From Actinomycetes bacterium (GTDB lineage Bacteria; Actinomycetota; Thermoleophilia; RBG-16-64-13), in contig JAGXFV010000018.1 in the NCBI GenBank assembly GCA_024637095.1, forward strand, positions 1 to 64,000: a stretch of 64,000 nt of DNA, given 5' to 3'. Below the pieces are notes generated by a model. The model did not search any database. It was not told where the DNA came from and saw nothing but the letters and a program-made list of their open reading frames with translations. Numbering within the stretch: position 1 is the stretch's first letter; each line of letters starts with the position of its first letter. The position numbers and the translations under genes are program-made. Positions 9,936 to 19,111 of this stretch are shown in pieces.

Positions 9936-10432
9936 CCCGCGAAGGAGAGCCGAGAGAAAGCACCGCGAGCGCTCCACTGCTCGTGGTGATCCACGGCGTC
10001 AACCTTAATCTTCTGGGCGAGCGCCCCAGCGTTCACTACGGCAGCTTCACCCTGGGCGAGCTCGAGGACCGGGTGCGCGAGGCGGCGGAAGCGCGGGGAT
10101 ATTCGGTGGTCTTCGCTCAGACCAACCACGAAGGCGAATTCGTCGAACTCATCCATCGTTTCCGTAAAAAGGCAGCGGCCTTTCTGGTCAATCCCGGAGC
10201 CTGGACCCACTACAGCTACGCCATCCGCGACGCGCTCGAGTTGGTAAAGGGACCCATCGCCGAGGTCCACCTTTCCCAGATCGAGGAGCGGGAGGAGTGG
10301 AGGCGGGTCTCCGTCATCGCAGAGATCGCGCGCGTCCGGGTGATGGGTAAGGGCCCGGAGGGGTATGTCGAAGCGGTGGACCGGTTGGCCGCTGTGGCGC
10401 GCGGAGACGCACGTCCAGGAGGAGATGGATGA
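9932..10432 (+). CDS. aroQ: 3-dehydroquinate dehydratase, type II
   Basis: Dehydrates 3-dehydroquinate to 3-dehydroshikimate. In the ORF track this lies inside the longer 9458-10432 frame; the true start is the ATG overlapping the aroB stop (ATGA), giving 166 aa. Motifs: HGVNLNLLGERPSVHYG, TNHEGEFVELIHR, NPGAWTHYSYAIRDAL with the catalytic His, and EVHLSQIEEREEWR. A 17-residue N-terminal extension precedes the domain. Overlaps the next start by ATGA. Confidence 0.95.
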   Translation: MTREGEPRESTASAPLLVVIHGVNLNLLGERPSVHYGSFTLGELEDRVREAAEARGYSVVFAQTNHEGEFVELIHRFRKKAAAFLVNPGAWTHYSYAIRDALELVKGPIAEVHLSQIEEREEWRRVSVIAEIARVRVMGKGPEGYVEAVDRLAAVARGDARPGGDG

Positions 10433-11556
10433 ACGCGCAGGATGAGCGGATGCCCGTGGAGGGCGACAACCACGCTCCCGAGGTGGAAGCCAGGAAGCTG
10501 AGGCGGGTCCGCCTGCGTTCTCGCCTGGCCGATGACGGTATCGCCGGCCTATTGGTTTTCGATCTGCATAACATTCGGTATCTCACCGGTTTTTCGGGGA
10601 CGAACGCGGTGGTCGCCGTGCTTCCCGACGAGGTCGTGCTGCTCACGGACTTTCGCTATCGCCTGCAGGCGGCAGACCAAGCTCCGGATTCCCGCTATCT
10701 GGAGATCGAGCAGAAGGTCTCCGGTTTGCTGCCCGAGGTCCTGGTAGGCGTCGACGGGCCGATTGGGATTGAGGACAGCCTTTCCGTCGCGCGTTGGAAC
10801 TCGCTGGAGGACTCCCTCGCAGAGATCGAGTATCGTTTTGCCGGAGGACACGTCGAGCAGCTGCGCCGGGTCAAGGGCTCCGAAGAGCTCGAACCCCTGC
10901 GCCGCGCGGGCCAACTCCTCGCCCAGACCATCGGCTCTTTGGCGGAGAGGCCCGTGGTGGGCCGGGCCGAGAGCGACGTGGCGCTCGCTCTGGAGGTGTA
11001 CGCGCGTGAAAGGGGATCAGCGGCACCCCCTTTCGACTTCATCGTCGCCGGAGGGGCCCGAGGAGCGATGCCGCATGCGGAGGCTTCGGCCGCTCTGATC
11101 GAACCGGACGGTCTCCTCGTGGTGGATATCGGGACCGAGGTCGACGGCTACGCCTCGGACATGACTCGGACCTTCGCCACCGGGCGCATCAACGAGGAGA
11201 AGAAGCGGATCTTCGACGTGGTGCGCAAAGCTCAGGAGAAGGCTCGGCGCGCGGCGAGAGCTGGGATCACCTGTCGCGAGTTGGACGCAGTGGCCCGGGA
11301 CGTCATTGCCGAGGCCGGATACGCGGCCTATTTTGGGCACGGCTTGGGTCATGGAGTGGGCCTCGAAGTCCATGAAGCCCCCCGGGTCAGCCGGTTGAGC
11401 GAGGACGTGCTCGAGGCGGGCATGGTCGTCACCATCGAACCGGGCATCTATCTCCCCGGTTTGGGCGGGGTGCGCATAGAGGATACGGTGCTCATCGAGG
11501 AAGACGGGATCGAGATTCTTACCCCCCTGGATCACGGTTGGGTTCGCCTCACCTAG
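10429..11556 (+). CDS. Xaa-Pro dipeptidase/aminopeptidase (M24 family)
   Basis: Metallopeptidase releasing residues next to proline. The 375-aa protein has an N-terminal creatinase-like domain (LHNIRYLTGFSG) and a C-terminal pita-bread domain. Metal ligands are seen in VVDIGTEVDGYASDMTRTFA, GHGLGHGVGLEVHEAP, TIEPGIYLPG and GVRIEDTVLI. It sits between aroQ and efp, the usual place of this PepQ/YqhT-like gene in many Gram-positives. Substrate range is not readable from the sequence. Confidence 0.93.
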   Translation: MNAQDERMPVEGDNHAPEVEARKLRRVRLRSRLADDGIAGLLVFDLHNIRYLTGFSGTNAVVAVLPDEVVLLTDFRYRLQAADQAPDSRYLEIEQKVSGLLPEVLVGVDGPIGIEDSLSVARWNSLEDSLAEIEYRFAGGHVEQLRRVKGSEELEPLRRAGQLLAQTIGSLAERPVVGRAESDVALALEVYARERGSAAPPFDFIVAGGARGAMPHAEASAALIEPDGLLVVDIGTEVDGYASDMTRTFATGRINEEKKRIFDVVRKAQEKARRAARAGITCRELDAVARDVIAEAGYAAYFGHGLGHGVGLEVHEAPRVSRLSEDVLEAGMVVTIEPGIYLPGLGGVRIEDTVLIEEDGIEILTPLDHGWVRLT

Positions 11557-11600
11557 GACATTCCGGGGGGCCTGCGCTTCAACCCAGACCTTTCCTGGTG

Positions 11601-11606
11601 TAGAAT
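11601..11606 (+). promoter_or_regulatory. Candidate -10 box for efp
   Basis: TAGAAT lies in the gap between pepQ and efp; no convincing -35 is seen at 16-18 nt. It would give a leader of about 50 nt ending in the AGGAGG ribosome-binding site. Confidence 0.4.
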
Positions 11607-11661
11607 TCGGCGCTGCTGCCTCGGGAAGGACACCCTTGGGGCACTCCTAGGAGGTTACCTT

Positions 11662-12219
11662 TTGATCTCGACCAATCAGTTCAAGACCGGTATGACGATC
11701 CGCCACGAGGGCGACATCTTCCGCATCGTCGAGTTCCAACACGTCAAGCCGGGTAAGGGCCCCGCTTTCGTCCGCACCAAGCTGCGCAACATGGATAACG
11801 GTCGGGTGTTGGAGAAGACCTTCCGCCCCGAACAGAAATTCGAACAGGTGCACGTGGAGACCCGCACGATGCAGTATCTCTACGACGAACCTGACACCGT
11901 TGTCTTCATGGATCAAGAGACCTTCGAGCAGACCCATCTGCCCAGAGAGATGATCGAAGAGCGCTTCGACCTGATGAAGCTCAACATGGAGGTGGATATC
12001 GTCTACATGGACGGCACTCCGGTCGACGTCGAACTGCCGTTCTTCGTTGAACTCCAGGTAACCGACGCGGCTCCCGGAGTCAAAGGCGACACTGTCAGTG
12101 GAGGCAGCAAGGAAGCCGTCCTCGAAACCGGGGCGACCATTCAGGTGCCACTCTTCGTGGAGCCGGGCGACGTAATCCGGGTGGACACCCGCACCCGCGA
12201 ATACAACACCAGGGTTTGA
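11662..12219 (+). CDS. efp: Elongation factor P
   Basis: tRNA-mimicking factor that rescues ribosomes stalled at polyproline. 185 aa with the KOW-like N-domain and two OB domains; the tip Lys lies in HVKPGKGPAFVRTKLRN (about residue 32-34), and the C-terminal signature VPLFVEPGDVIRVDTRT is complete. TTG start, AGGAGG seven nt upstream. The many Pro-rich linkers encoded nearby (PilN, PilP-like, deacetylases) are plausible clients, which is inference. Confidence 0.97.
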   Translation: MISTNQFKTGMTIRHEGDIFRIVEFQHVKPGKGPAFVRTKLRNMDNGRVLEKTFRPEQKFEQVHVETRTMQYLYDEPDTVVFMDQETFEQTHLPREMIEERFDLMKLNMEVDIVYMDGTPVDVELPFFVELQVTDAAPGVKGDTVSGGSKEAVLETGATIQVPLFVEPGDVIRVDTRTREYNTRV

Positions 12220-12253
12220 GCATGATAGGCGAATTCTCCCCGGACGGAGCCCG

Positions 12254-14170
12254 ATGAGGGCGCGACGCATCGGGATAACCGATACCTCCCTGCGGGACGC
12301 ACCTCAGTCGCTGTGGGCTACGCGGATGCGCATCGGCCACATCGTGCCGGTGCTGCGGACGATGGAGCGCGCGGGCTTTCACTCCATCGAATGCTGGGGA
12401 GGCGCCACATTCGACACCTGCCTGCGCTTTCTGGAGGAGAACCCCTGGGAGCGCCTGCGCACCATCAAACACCATCTACGCACCACACCCATTCAGATGC
12501 TCCTCCGCGGGCAGAACCTGGTGGGTTACCGGCACTACAGCGACGAGATCGTGCGTCTTTTCATCCAGCACGCCTCTGATTCGGGAATGGACATCTTCCG
12601 AGTGTTCGACGCGCTCAACGACACGCGTAACATCCGTACTTCCGCCGAGGCGATCAAAGAGCAGGGCAAGCATTTCCAGGCCGCCGTGGTTTACACCATC
12701 AGCCCGGTGCACACGCTGGATCACTACGTGGAGGTGGCTCACGAACTGGCCGAGATGGGCGCCGACAGCATCGCCATCAAAGACATGGCTGCGCTGCTGT
12801 CGCCCTATTTCGCAGAGCGCCTGGTCAAGCGTCTGAAGAGCGAGATCAACCTGCCGTTGCAGCTCCACTGTCACTACATCGGCGGGCTCGCGCCTATGAC
12901 CTATCTCAAGGCGATCGAAGCCGGCGTGGACGTGGTGGATACGGCCACGGTGCCGCTCGCGTTCGGCGCCAGCCAGCCGGCGACCGAGATGATCGTCACC
13001 GCGCTGAAGGGGACTCCCTACGACACCGAACTCGATCTGGACACGCTGTTTCAGATGGCCGAGTACTTCGAAGCGGTGCGAGAAGAGGGCGGCTTCGAGC
13101 GGGGGGTGACCTCGCTGACCCACATGCGGGTCTACTCCCATCAGGTGCCCGGCGGAATGATCTCCAACCTGGAATCCCAGCTTCGCGAGCAGAAGGCGGA
13201 GGCCCGGCTGGATGAGGTGCTCGAGGAGATACCCCGAGTACGGGAAGAGGTGGGCTATCCGCCTCTTGTGACTCCGCTCAGTCAGATCGTAGGCACCCAG
13301 GCGGTGCTCAACGTGCTGACCGGCAAACGCTGGCAGGTGGTGCCCGACGAGATGAAGTCCTACCTGCGCGGACGATACGGCAAGGCCCCGGGACCGGTGA
13401 ATCCCGATATCATGCGCCGCGTGCTCGGTGACGAGAAGCCCATCGAGGGAAGGCCCGCCGACCTGATCGAGGAGACCCTCGAGGAATTCTCGGAGCAGAT
13501 CGGGGATCTGGCCCGAAGCGAAGAGGACGTCATCAGCTACGCGCTCTTCCCCAACGCGGCCCGCAGCTTCTTCGAGCGGCGCCACCACGGCGCCGAGGAG
13601 GACGTCTTCCTGACCGGCGAGCCGGAGGAGCCGGCCCCCGCGGCGGCGGCAGGTCTTGGGGTCGACCGCGTGCGGGACATCATTGCCGCGGTTGAGGCGG
13701 CCAATATCGAGGAAGTTACGCTGGAGGATGCCGGGGTGCGCATCACAGTCCGCAAGAGCGGAAGCTCACCCAGCGGGGAAGGCCCGTCGGTATCGCGGAC
13801 CATCGAGCATGCCCCGCCTCCTCCCCCGGTGCCCGATCAAGCCCGGGCGGTGCTGCAGACGGCGGCCCTCCCCCCGGAAAGCCCCACGACTCCCACGCCG
13901 CCCCCCGAGGCCGACTCATCATCGGACTTCTACGAGGTGGTGGCGCCGATGGTGGGTACCTTCTACGCCTCGCCCTCGCCGGCCAGCCCGCCTTTCATTC
14001 AAGCGGGGCAGCACGTGTCCGTGGGGGAGCCCCTCTGCATTCTCGAAGCGATGAAGCTGATGAACGAGGTGACATCCGAGGTGGACGGGACGGTCAGGGG
14101 TGTGCTCGCCGAGGACGGGGCGCCCGTGGAATTCGGGCAGCCTCTGTTCGCCATCGAGCTGGACGAGTAA
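12254..14170 (+). CDS. Biotin-dependent carboxyltransferase fused to AccB-like BCCP
   Basis: A 638-aa fusion. Residues 1 to about 290 form a pyruvate/oxaloacetate-type carboxyltransferase barrel: metal Asp in ITDTSLRD, IFRVFDALND, the Lys of IKDMAALL expected to be carbamylated, and LQLHCHYIGG metal histidines. A PYC/OADA-conserved domain follows to about 460. The C-terminal third resembles AccB: a helical VRDIIAAVEAANIEEVTLEDAG segment, a Pro-rich linker and a biotinyl domain with EAMKLMNEV (Lys about 600). The common LRDAHQS reads LRDAPQS here. Placed before accC, so probably one carboxylase. Pyruvate is the likely substrate by family, but the AccB-like tail leaves this open. Confidence 0.88.
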   Translation: MRARRIGITDTSLRDAPQSLWATRMRIGHIVPVLRTMERAGFHSIECWGGATFDTCLRFLEENPWERLRTIKHHLRTTPIQMLLRGQNLVGYRHYSDEIVRLFIQHASDSGMDIFRVFDALNDTRNIRTSAEAIKEQGKHFQAAVVYTISPVHTLDHYVEVAHELAEMGADSIAIKDMAALLSPYFAERLVKRLKSEINLPLQLHCHYIGGLAPMTYLKAIEAGVDVVDTATVPLAFGASQPATEMIVTALKGTPYDTELDLDTLFQMAEYFEAVREEGGFERGVTSLTHMRVYSHQVPGGMISNLESQLREQKAEARLDEVLEEIPRVREEVGYPPLVTPLSQIVGTQAVLNVLTGKRWQVVPDEMKSYLRGRYGKAPGPVNPDIMRRVLGDEKPIEGRPADLIEETLEEFSEQIGDLARSEEDVISYALFPNAARSFFERRHHGAEEDVFLTGEPEEPAPAAAAGLGVDRVRDIIAAVEAANIEEVTLEDAGVRITVRKSGSSPSGEGPSVSRTIEHAPPPPPVPDQARAVLQTAALPPESPTTPTPPPEADSSSDFYEVVAPMVGTFYASPSPASPPFIQAGQHVSVGEPLCILEAMKLMNEVTSEVDGTVRGVLAEDGAPVEFGQPLFAIELDE

Positions 14171-14180
14171 CCGGACCGCC

Positions 14181-15551
14181 GTGTTTCGCCGAGTCCTCGT
14201 CGCGAACCGGGGAGAGATAGCGCTGCGGGTCATCCGGGCCTGCCACGAGATGAGGATAGAAGCGGTCGCCGTATACTCGACGGCGGACGTGGACAGCCTC
14301 CACGTCCGCGAGGCCGACGAAGCCGTCTGCATAGGGCCCCCGGACCCCCGGTCGAGCTACCTCCAGCAGTCCAATTTGATTGCGGCCGCTCTCACCCGCG
14401 GCTGCGAGGCGGTCCATCCCGGCTACGGCTTCCTCTCGGAGAACTCTGATTTCGCGCGCCTCTGCTCGGACCAGGAACTGGTCTTCATCGGGCCGTCCCC
14501 AGAAAGCATGGAAAGGTTGGGAGACAAGTCGCTCGCCAAACAGCTCTTTGCCGAGGCGGGACTTCCCACCATCCCCGGGAGCGAGGGTCCCCTGTCCGGC
14601 GCGGATGAGGCTCGGGCAGTGGCGGCGAAAGTGGGTTACCCCGTGCTGCTCAAAGCCGCTGCCGGCGGCGGCGGCCGGGGAATGCGCCAGGTGGACCTGC
14701 CGGACGAACTCGAGCGCAACTTCGCCGCCGCCTCGTCCGAGGCCCAAAGCGCCTTCGGCAATGGTGCCTTGTACCTGGAGAAGGTTATCGTCGAGCCTCA
14801 CCACATCGAAGTTCAGGTGCTGGCCGACGGACACGGGGGCGTGCTCGTTCTGGGGGAGCGGGATTGCTCGATTCAGCGCCGCCATCAGAAACTCCTGGAG
14901 GAAACGCCGTCCCCGCTCCTGACCGCGGAGACCCGACAGGATCTCGAGCGCAAGGTGAGCCGCGCTGTAGCGCAAATCGGTTACCGGAACGCCGGGACGC
15001 TGGAGTTTCTCGCCGACCAAGGCGGCCACTTCTACTTCATGGAGATAAACACCCGAGTGCAGGTGGAGCATCCGGTGACCGAGATGGTGACCGGTTTCGA
15101 CATCATCCGCGAGCAGATCGCACTGGCGGCTGGCCGCCCGCTGACGCAGACGGGCAGGATTCGCACTCAGGGCCACGCCATCGAGATGCGCATTTGCTCC
15201 GAGGATCCGGCCAAAGACTTTCGTCCCCAGGGGGGAACGGTCACGGCTCTTCGCCTGCCGGGAGGGCCGGGAGTCAGGGTGGACACGCACATCTACTCGG
15301 GCTACACGATCCCCACCTTCTACGATTCCCTGATCGCCAAGCTGATCGTCTGGGACGTCGATCGGCCCGCCGCGATCATGAGGGCCCTCCGCGCCCTGGG
15401 CGAACTCCGGGTCGAGGGAGTGCCCACGACGGCGCCGGCTCTGGCAGAGGTGCTGGCCCATCCCGATTTTCAGTCAGGCGACTTCTCCACCGGGTTCTTG
15501 GATGCCCACCGGAGTGAGCTGTCATCTCTGCGGGTACAGGAGGCCGGATGA
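14181..15551 (+). CDS. accC: Biotin carboxylase
   Basis: ATP- and bicarbonate-dependent carboxylation of the biotin carrier, here presumably the BCCP domain of the preceding gene. Motifs: FRRVLVANRGEIALR, HPGYGFLSEN, the ATP-grasp glycine loop AAAGGGGRGMR, HIEVQVLADG, GERDCSIQRRHQK and MEINTRVQVEHPVTE. The track ORF starts at 14100 in another gene's coding region; GTG 14181 gives the standard N-terminus and 456 aa. Followed by a four-base overlap into the Asp23-like gene. Confidence 0.95.
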   Translation: MFRRVLVANRGEIALRVIRACHEMRIEAVAVYSTADVDSLHVREADEAVCIGPPDPRSSYLQQSNLIAAALTRGCEAVHPGYGFLSENSDFARLCSDQELVFIGPSPESMERLGDKSLAKQLFAEAGLPTIPGSEGPLSGADEARAVAAKVGYPVLLKAAAGGGGRGMRQVDLPDELERNFAAASSEAQSAFGNGALYLEKVIVEPHHIEVQVLADGHGGVLVLGERDCSIQRRHQKLLEETPSPLLTAETRQDLERKVSRAVAQIGYRNAGTLEFLADQGGHFYFMEINTRVQVEHPVTEMVTGFDIIREQIALAAGRPLTQTGRIRTQGHAIEMRICSEDPAKDFRPQGGTVTALRLPGGPGVRVDTHIYSGYTIPTFYDSLIAKLIVWDVDRPAAIMRALRALGELRVEGVPTTAPALAEVLAHPDFQSGDFSTGFLDAHRSELSSLRVQEAG

Positions 15552-15868
15552 ATCAGGACGAAGTAGTCAACTACCGCATCGCCGCCTCCGTGCTGCAGGA
15601 CATCGTCAAGGTGTCGCTGCGGGCGGACGACCGCTTTCGGGTGCTTTCCGGAGGAGGTCTCAAGCGGGCCCGCGGAGTCGAAGTGGAGGTGGAGGAGGGT
15701 AGCTGCCGTGTCCATCTTCCGCTTGAGGCACGCTTCGGCGAGGATCTGCTGGCCTTGGGCGCCGAGGTGCAGGAGCGCGTGGCGGACTCCTTGCGGCACA
15801 TGACCGGGCTCGAGGTGGAGGCGGTCGACGTGGTCATCGCCGGGGTTTATCCCCGGGGTGAGGAGTAG
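15548..15868 (+). CDS. Asp23/Gls24 (YqhY-like) family protein
   Basis: 106-aa protein with the Asp23/Gls24 pattern: NYRIAASVLQDIVKVSL, a central VEVEEGSCRVHLPLEARFG strand pair and VADSLRHMTGLEVEAVDVVIAGV. In Bacillus the homologue YqhY lies between accC and nusB, the same order as here, and is linked to control of acetyl-CoA carboxylase; a similar role is inferred from position. ATGA overlap with accC and TAGTG overlap with nusB. Confidence 0.88.
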   Translation: MNQDEVVNYRIAASVLQDIVKVSLRADDRFRVLSGGGLKRARGVEVEVEEGSCRVHLPLEARFGEDLLALGAEVQERVADSLRHMTGLEVEAVDVVIAGVYPRGEE

Positions 15869-16266
15869 TGGCTGAGCCGGGACGCCGCCGGGCGAGGCGG
15901 GATGCCGTGGTCGTTCTCTACCAGCAGGATCTGCTGGGGCTCTCGGCCGATGCCGCGCTCGAGCGGGCCGTGGCCGGGGGCAGTCAGATTTCCGCCTACA
16001 CGCGCCGTCTGGTTCATGGGGTCGAGGAGCACCGGCAGGAGCTTGACGGGTGGGTGGACGCCAACCTCAAAGGCTGGAGCGTCGAGCGGCTGGGCGCAGT
16101 TGAGCGCAACATTCTCAGAGTCGGGGCTTTCGAGCTTCGCCACGTTGAGGAGTTGGGAGAAGCTGTCGCCATCAACGAGGCGGTCGAACTGGCCAAGCGT
16201 TTCGGCTCATTCGAGGCCGCCGGCCTGGTCAACGGGGTCTTGGGGGCCATGGCCGAGGGGGAGTGA
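15868..16266 (+). CDS. nusB: Transcription antitermination factor NusB
   Basis: All-alpha RNA-binding protein that, with NusE/S10, binds boxA in rRNA operons. 132 aa: RRRARRDAVVVLYQQDLLG at the N-terminus and the hallmark C-terminal AVERNILRVGAFEL / AVAINEAVELAKRFGS segments. GTG start overlapping the preceding TAG. Last gene of the carboxylase-yqhY-nusB cluster. Confidence 0.95.
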   Translation: MAEPGRRRARRDAVVVLYQQDLLGLSADAALERAVAGGSQISAYTRRLVHGVEEHRQELDGWVDANLKGWSVERLGAVERNILRVGAFELRHVEELGEAVAINEAVELAKRFGSFEAAGLVNGVLGAMAEGE

Positions 16267-16309
16267 GCGCGCACACCCTGGGTTGTCGGTTCTCATTCTA
16301 GCGGTCGCG

Positions 16310-16315
16310 TATACT
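16310..16315 (+). promoter_or_regulatory. -10 box of dxs, probably leaderless
   Basis: TATACT ends 8 nt before the dxs ATG, so transcription should begin at or within a base or two of the start codon. No good -35 at 16-18 nt and no Shine-Dalgarno in the gap. Matches the arrangement seen at 30244, 54834 and 58747. Confidence 0.6.
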
Positions 16316-16323
16316 GATATTTT

Positions 16324-18291
16324 ATGTCAGGAAGCGAACTGAAAGGGCACGGGCAGGGCGAGACGCCCAAGAGGCCCCTGCTCGAAACTCTCGATCTTCC
16401 CGGTGATCTTGCCTCGCTCGAGGACGAGGATCTGCGCCGCCTGGCCTACGAACTCCGACAGGAGATCATCCGCACGATTTCCCGCACCGGGGGGCACCTG
16501 GGACCCAGTCTGGGCGTGGTGGAGCTCACGTTGGCGCTTCACTCGGAACTCTCCTCGCCGCGGGACCGCATCATCTGGGACGTGGGTCACCAGTGCTACG
16601 CCCACAAGCTGCTGACCGGGCGGCTGCACCACTTCTCGGGGATCCGCACCATGGAAGGCATTTCCGGCTTCCCACGCAGGTCCGAGAGCCCGCACGACAT
16701 CTACGGCACCGGCCACAGCAGCACCTCGATCAGCGCCGGCACCGGCATTGCCGAGGCGCTGCGGCTCCTGGAGGCTCAGGGCAAGGGAGAGAACGCCAGC
16801 GTGGTCGCGGTGATCGGCGATGGCGCCCTAACCGGGGGAATGGCCTTCGAAGGGCTGAACTATGCGGGCGACGTCAAGACTCCGCTCGTGGTGGTGCTCA
16901 ACGACAATGAGATGTCCATCAAGCGCAACGTGGGAGCCATGAGCTCTTACCTGTCCCGTCTGCGGACCACCCCCACGCTTTACCGCCTGCGCCGGGACAT
17001 GGAGCGTCGGCTACAGCGTTTCCCTGGGATCGGCGAGGTAGTCGCCTCCATGGGAGAGCAGCTGAAGGAAGGGGTCAAAGCCGCCATCGTCCCCGGGATG
17101 CTCTTCGAGGAGTTGGGCTTCACCTACATCGGGGTGACCGACGGCCACGACGTGGCGGCTCTGCGCCGGGACATCCGGCACGCGCTTGCCCTCCGGGGGC
17201 CCGTGGTGGTCCATGTCAAGACGACCAAGGGAAAGGGCTATCTGCCGGCGGAGGAGCAGCCGGCCCGTTTCCACGGCATCTCGCCTTTCGACGTCAGCAC
17301 CGGGCGCTCCCTGGGCGGCGGCGCCAAAGCCGTCTCCTATACTGAGGCCTTCGGCCGTGCGCTCGTTTCGCTCGCGCGGAAGGACGAGCGCATCGTGGGT
17401 ATCACCGCCGCCATGGGCCCGGGTACCGGCCTGGACCTGCTGGAGGAGGCTTTCCCCAAGCGTTTCTATGATGTCGGCATCGCCGAGGCCCACGCCACGG
17501 TCATGGCGGCGGGTATGGCGGCCACCGGCCTCCGCCCCGTGGTGGCGCTCTACTCGACGTTCATGCAGCGCGCCTACGACCAACTGATCCACGATGTCTG
17601 CCTGCAGGATCTTCCGGTGGTATTCGCGCTCGATCGGGCCGGCTTGGTGGGGGACGATGGGCCCACGCACCACGGCGCCTTCGATCTCTCCTTCTTGCGC
17701 GTGGTGCCCAATCTAACCGTGCTCGTGCCGAAAGACGAATCCGAACTGCAGCGGCTGTTGGCGACGGCGCTGACCCTCGAAGGCCCGGTGGCTCTGCGCT
17801 ATCCTCGTGGCCGGGGACGCGGAGTGCCCCTTCCCCAAGAGATCACCCCGCTTAGCGGTCCTTGGGCGGAGGTGCTCGCCGAGGGGACTGAGGTTCTGAT
17901 CCTGGGAACAGGTACCGGCGTCGCTCTGGCTGAACTGGCCGCGGAGTTGCTGTCCAAAGAGGGGGTGGCGGCCACGGTGGTCAACGTGCGCAAGGTGGCT
18001 CCGCTTCCAGTCGAAGAACTGCGTACCCTCCTGGCGGATCACCCGGCCGTGGTCACCGTCGAAGAGAATGTCCTGGCCGGGGGCTTCGGCTCCTCAGTGC
18101 TGGAGATGGTAGCCGACGAGCGGCTGGATAACGTCGTCGCCCGCGTCGGCCTGCCAAACACCTTCGTGGGACACGGCCCCACTGGCGTGCTGCACGAGCA
18201 GGTGGGATTCACCGCGAGCGCCGTCCGCGACAAAGCTCTTCGGCTGCTGAGGGAGAGGCGGCGTCTCGGGGGACACGTGCGGGAGCGCTAG
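16324..18291 (+). CDS. dxs: 1-deoxy-D-xylulose-5-phosphate synthase
   Basis: Thiamine-diphosphate enzyme joining pyruvate and glyceraldehyde-3-phosphate, the entry to the MEP isoprenoid pathway. 655 aa. GHLGPSLGVVELTLALH and WDVGHQCYAHKLLTGR at the N-terminus; ThDP motif GDGALTGGMAFEGLN; DGHDVAALR; KGKGYLPAEEQPARFHG; transketolase domain with DVGIAEAHAT, LDRAGLVGDDGPTHHGAFD and a C-terminal domain. ispH downstream is another step of the pathway. Starts at an ATG lacking a Shine-Dalgarno. Confidence 0.97.
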   Translation: MSGSELKGHGQGETPKRPLLETLDLPGDLASLEDEDLRRLAYELRQEIIRTISRTGGHLGPSLGVVELTLALHSELSSPRDRIIWDVGHQCYAHKLLTGRLHHFSGIRTMEGISGFPRRSESPHDIYGTGHSSTSISAGTGIAEALRLLEAQGKGENASVVAVIGDGALTGGMAFEGLNYAGDVKTPLVVVLNDNEMSIKRNVGAMSSYLSRLRTTPTLYRLRRDMERRLQRFPGIGEVVASMGEQLKEGVKAAIVPGMLFEELGFTYIGVTDGHDVAALRRDIRHALALRGPVVVHVKTTKGKGYLPAEEQPARFHGISPFDVSTGRSLGGGAKAVSYTEAFGRALVSLARKDERIVGITAAMGPGTGLDLLEEAFPKRFYDVGIAEAHATVMAAGMAATGLRPVVALYSTFMQRAYDQLIHDVCLQDLPVVFALDRAGLVGDDGPTHHGAFDLSFLRVVPNLTVLVPKDESELQRLLATALTLEGPVALRYPRGRGRGVPLPQEITPLSGPWAEVLAEGTEVLILGTGTGVALAELAAELLSKEGVAATVVNVRKVAPLPVEELRTLLADHPAVVTVEENVLAGGFGSSVLEMVADERLDNVVARVGLPNTFVGHGPTGVLHEQVGFTASAVRDKALRLLRERRRLGGHVRER

Positions 18292-18298
18292 GTTCGCC

Positions 18299-19111
18299 TT
18301 GGCGTCCTCACGGCAACGCTTGGATCACCTGCTCGTGCAGCGCGGTCTAGTTGAGACGCGCAGCGCGGCCAAGGGGCTGATCATGGCGCGGCGGGTACTC
18401 GTGGATGGCGAGGTGGCGGATAAGGCCGGAGCCCAGGTCCTGCCGTCGGCGGGGCTGGAGATCAAGCAGGGTCCCCGTTTTGTCTCGCGGGCCGGGGAGA
18501 AGCTGGCGCGGGCCCTCGAGATCTTTGCAGTGGAACCCCGGGGACGGCTTTGCCTCGACGTCGGGGCCTCCACCGGAGGGTTCGTGGATTGTCTGCTTCA
18601 GGCAGGCGCCGGCGAGGTCGTCGCCGTCGACGTCGGTTACGGACAATTGGATTCCCGGCTGCGTGACGATCCGCGCGTCCACGTGCTGGAACGCACCAAC
18701 GCCCGGTATCTGACCTCGGACGATCTGCCCTTCGCCCCCGAACTTATAACGGCGGACGTGTCCTTCATCTCGCTCAGGAAGCTGCTCCCGGCCATCATTC
18801 GTGTGGCGGCGCCCGGATTTCTCGCCCTTCTAATGCTTAAGCCTCAGTTCGAAGCGGGGCGCCAGCGTGTAGGAAAGGGAGGTATCGTGCGGGATCCGCA
18901 GGTTCACGAGGAGACTTTGCTCAGCTTCATCGCACATCTCAGAGGGGAGGGGCTTACCGTGCTGGGAGTCACCGACACCGGGCTTCCTGGAATGGGGGGT
19001 AACCGGGAGTTCTTCGTCTATGCCTCGGCCGCTGTTGCCGAGGGGCCCTCGCTTGCTACCCTTGAGCTCGACGTGAAACGGGCGGTATGGGGAGTTCCGC
19101 AGAGTGAGTAA
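18299..19111 (+). CDS. tlyA: TlyA-family rRNA 2'-O-methyltransferase
   Basis: S4 RNA-binding domain at 1 to about 65 (RLDHLLVQRGLVETRSAAKGLIMA), then an FtsJ-like methyltransferase with the SAM motif CLDVGASTGGFVDCLL and AVDVGYGQL. TlyA proteins methylate ribose in 16S/23S rRNA and affect capreomycin susceptibility in mycobacteria. 270 aa. TTG start, 7 nt after dxs; overlaps nadK by 8 nt. The dxs-tlyA-nadK-recN order is common in Gram-positives. Confidence 0.94.
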   Translation: MASSRQRLDHLLVQRGLVETRSAAKGLIMARRVLVDGEVADKAGAQVLPSAGLEIKQGPRFVSRAGEKLARALEIFAVEPRGRLCLDVGASTGGFVDCLLQAGAGEVVAVDVGYGQLDSRLRDDPRVHVLERTNARYLTSDDLPFAPELITADVSFISLRKLLPAIIRVAAPGFLALLMLKPQFEAGRQRVGKGGIVRDPQVHEETLLSFIAHLRGEGLTVLGVTDTGLPGMGGNREFFVYASAAVAEGPSLATLELDVKRAVWGVPQSE

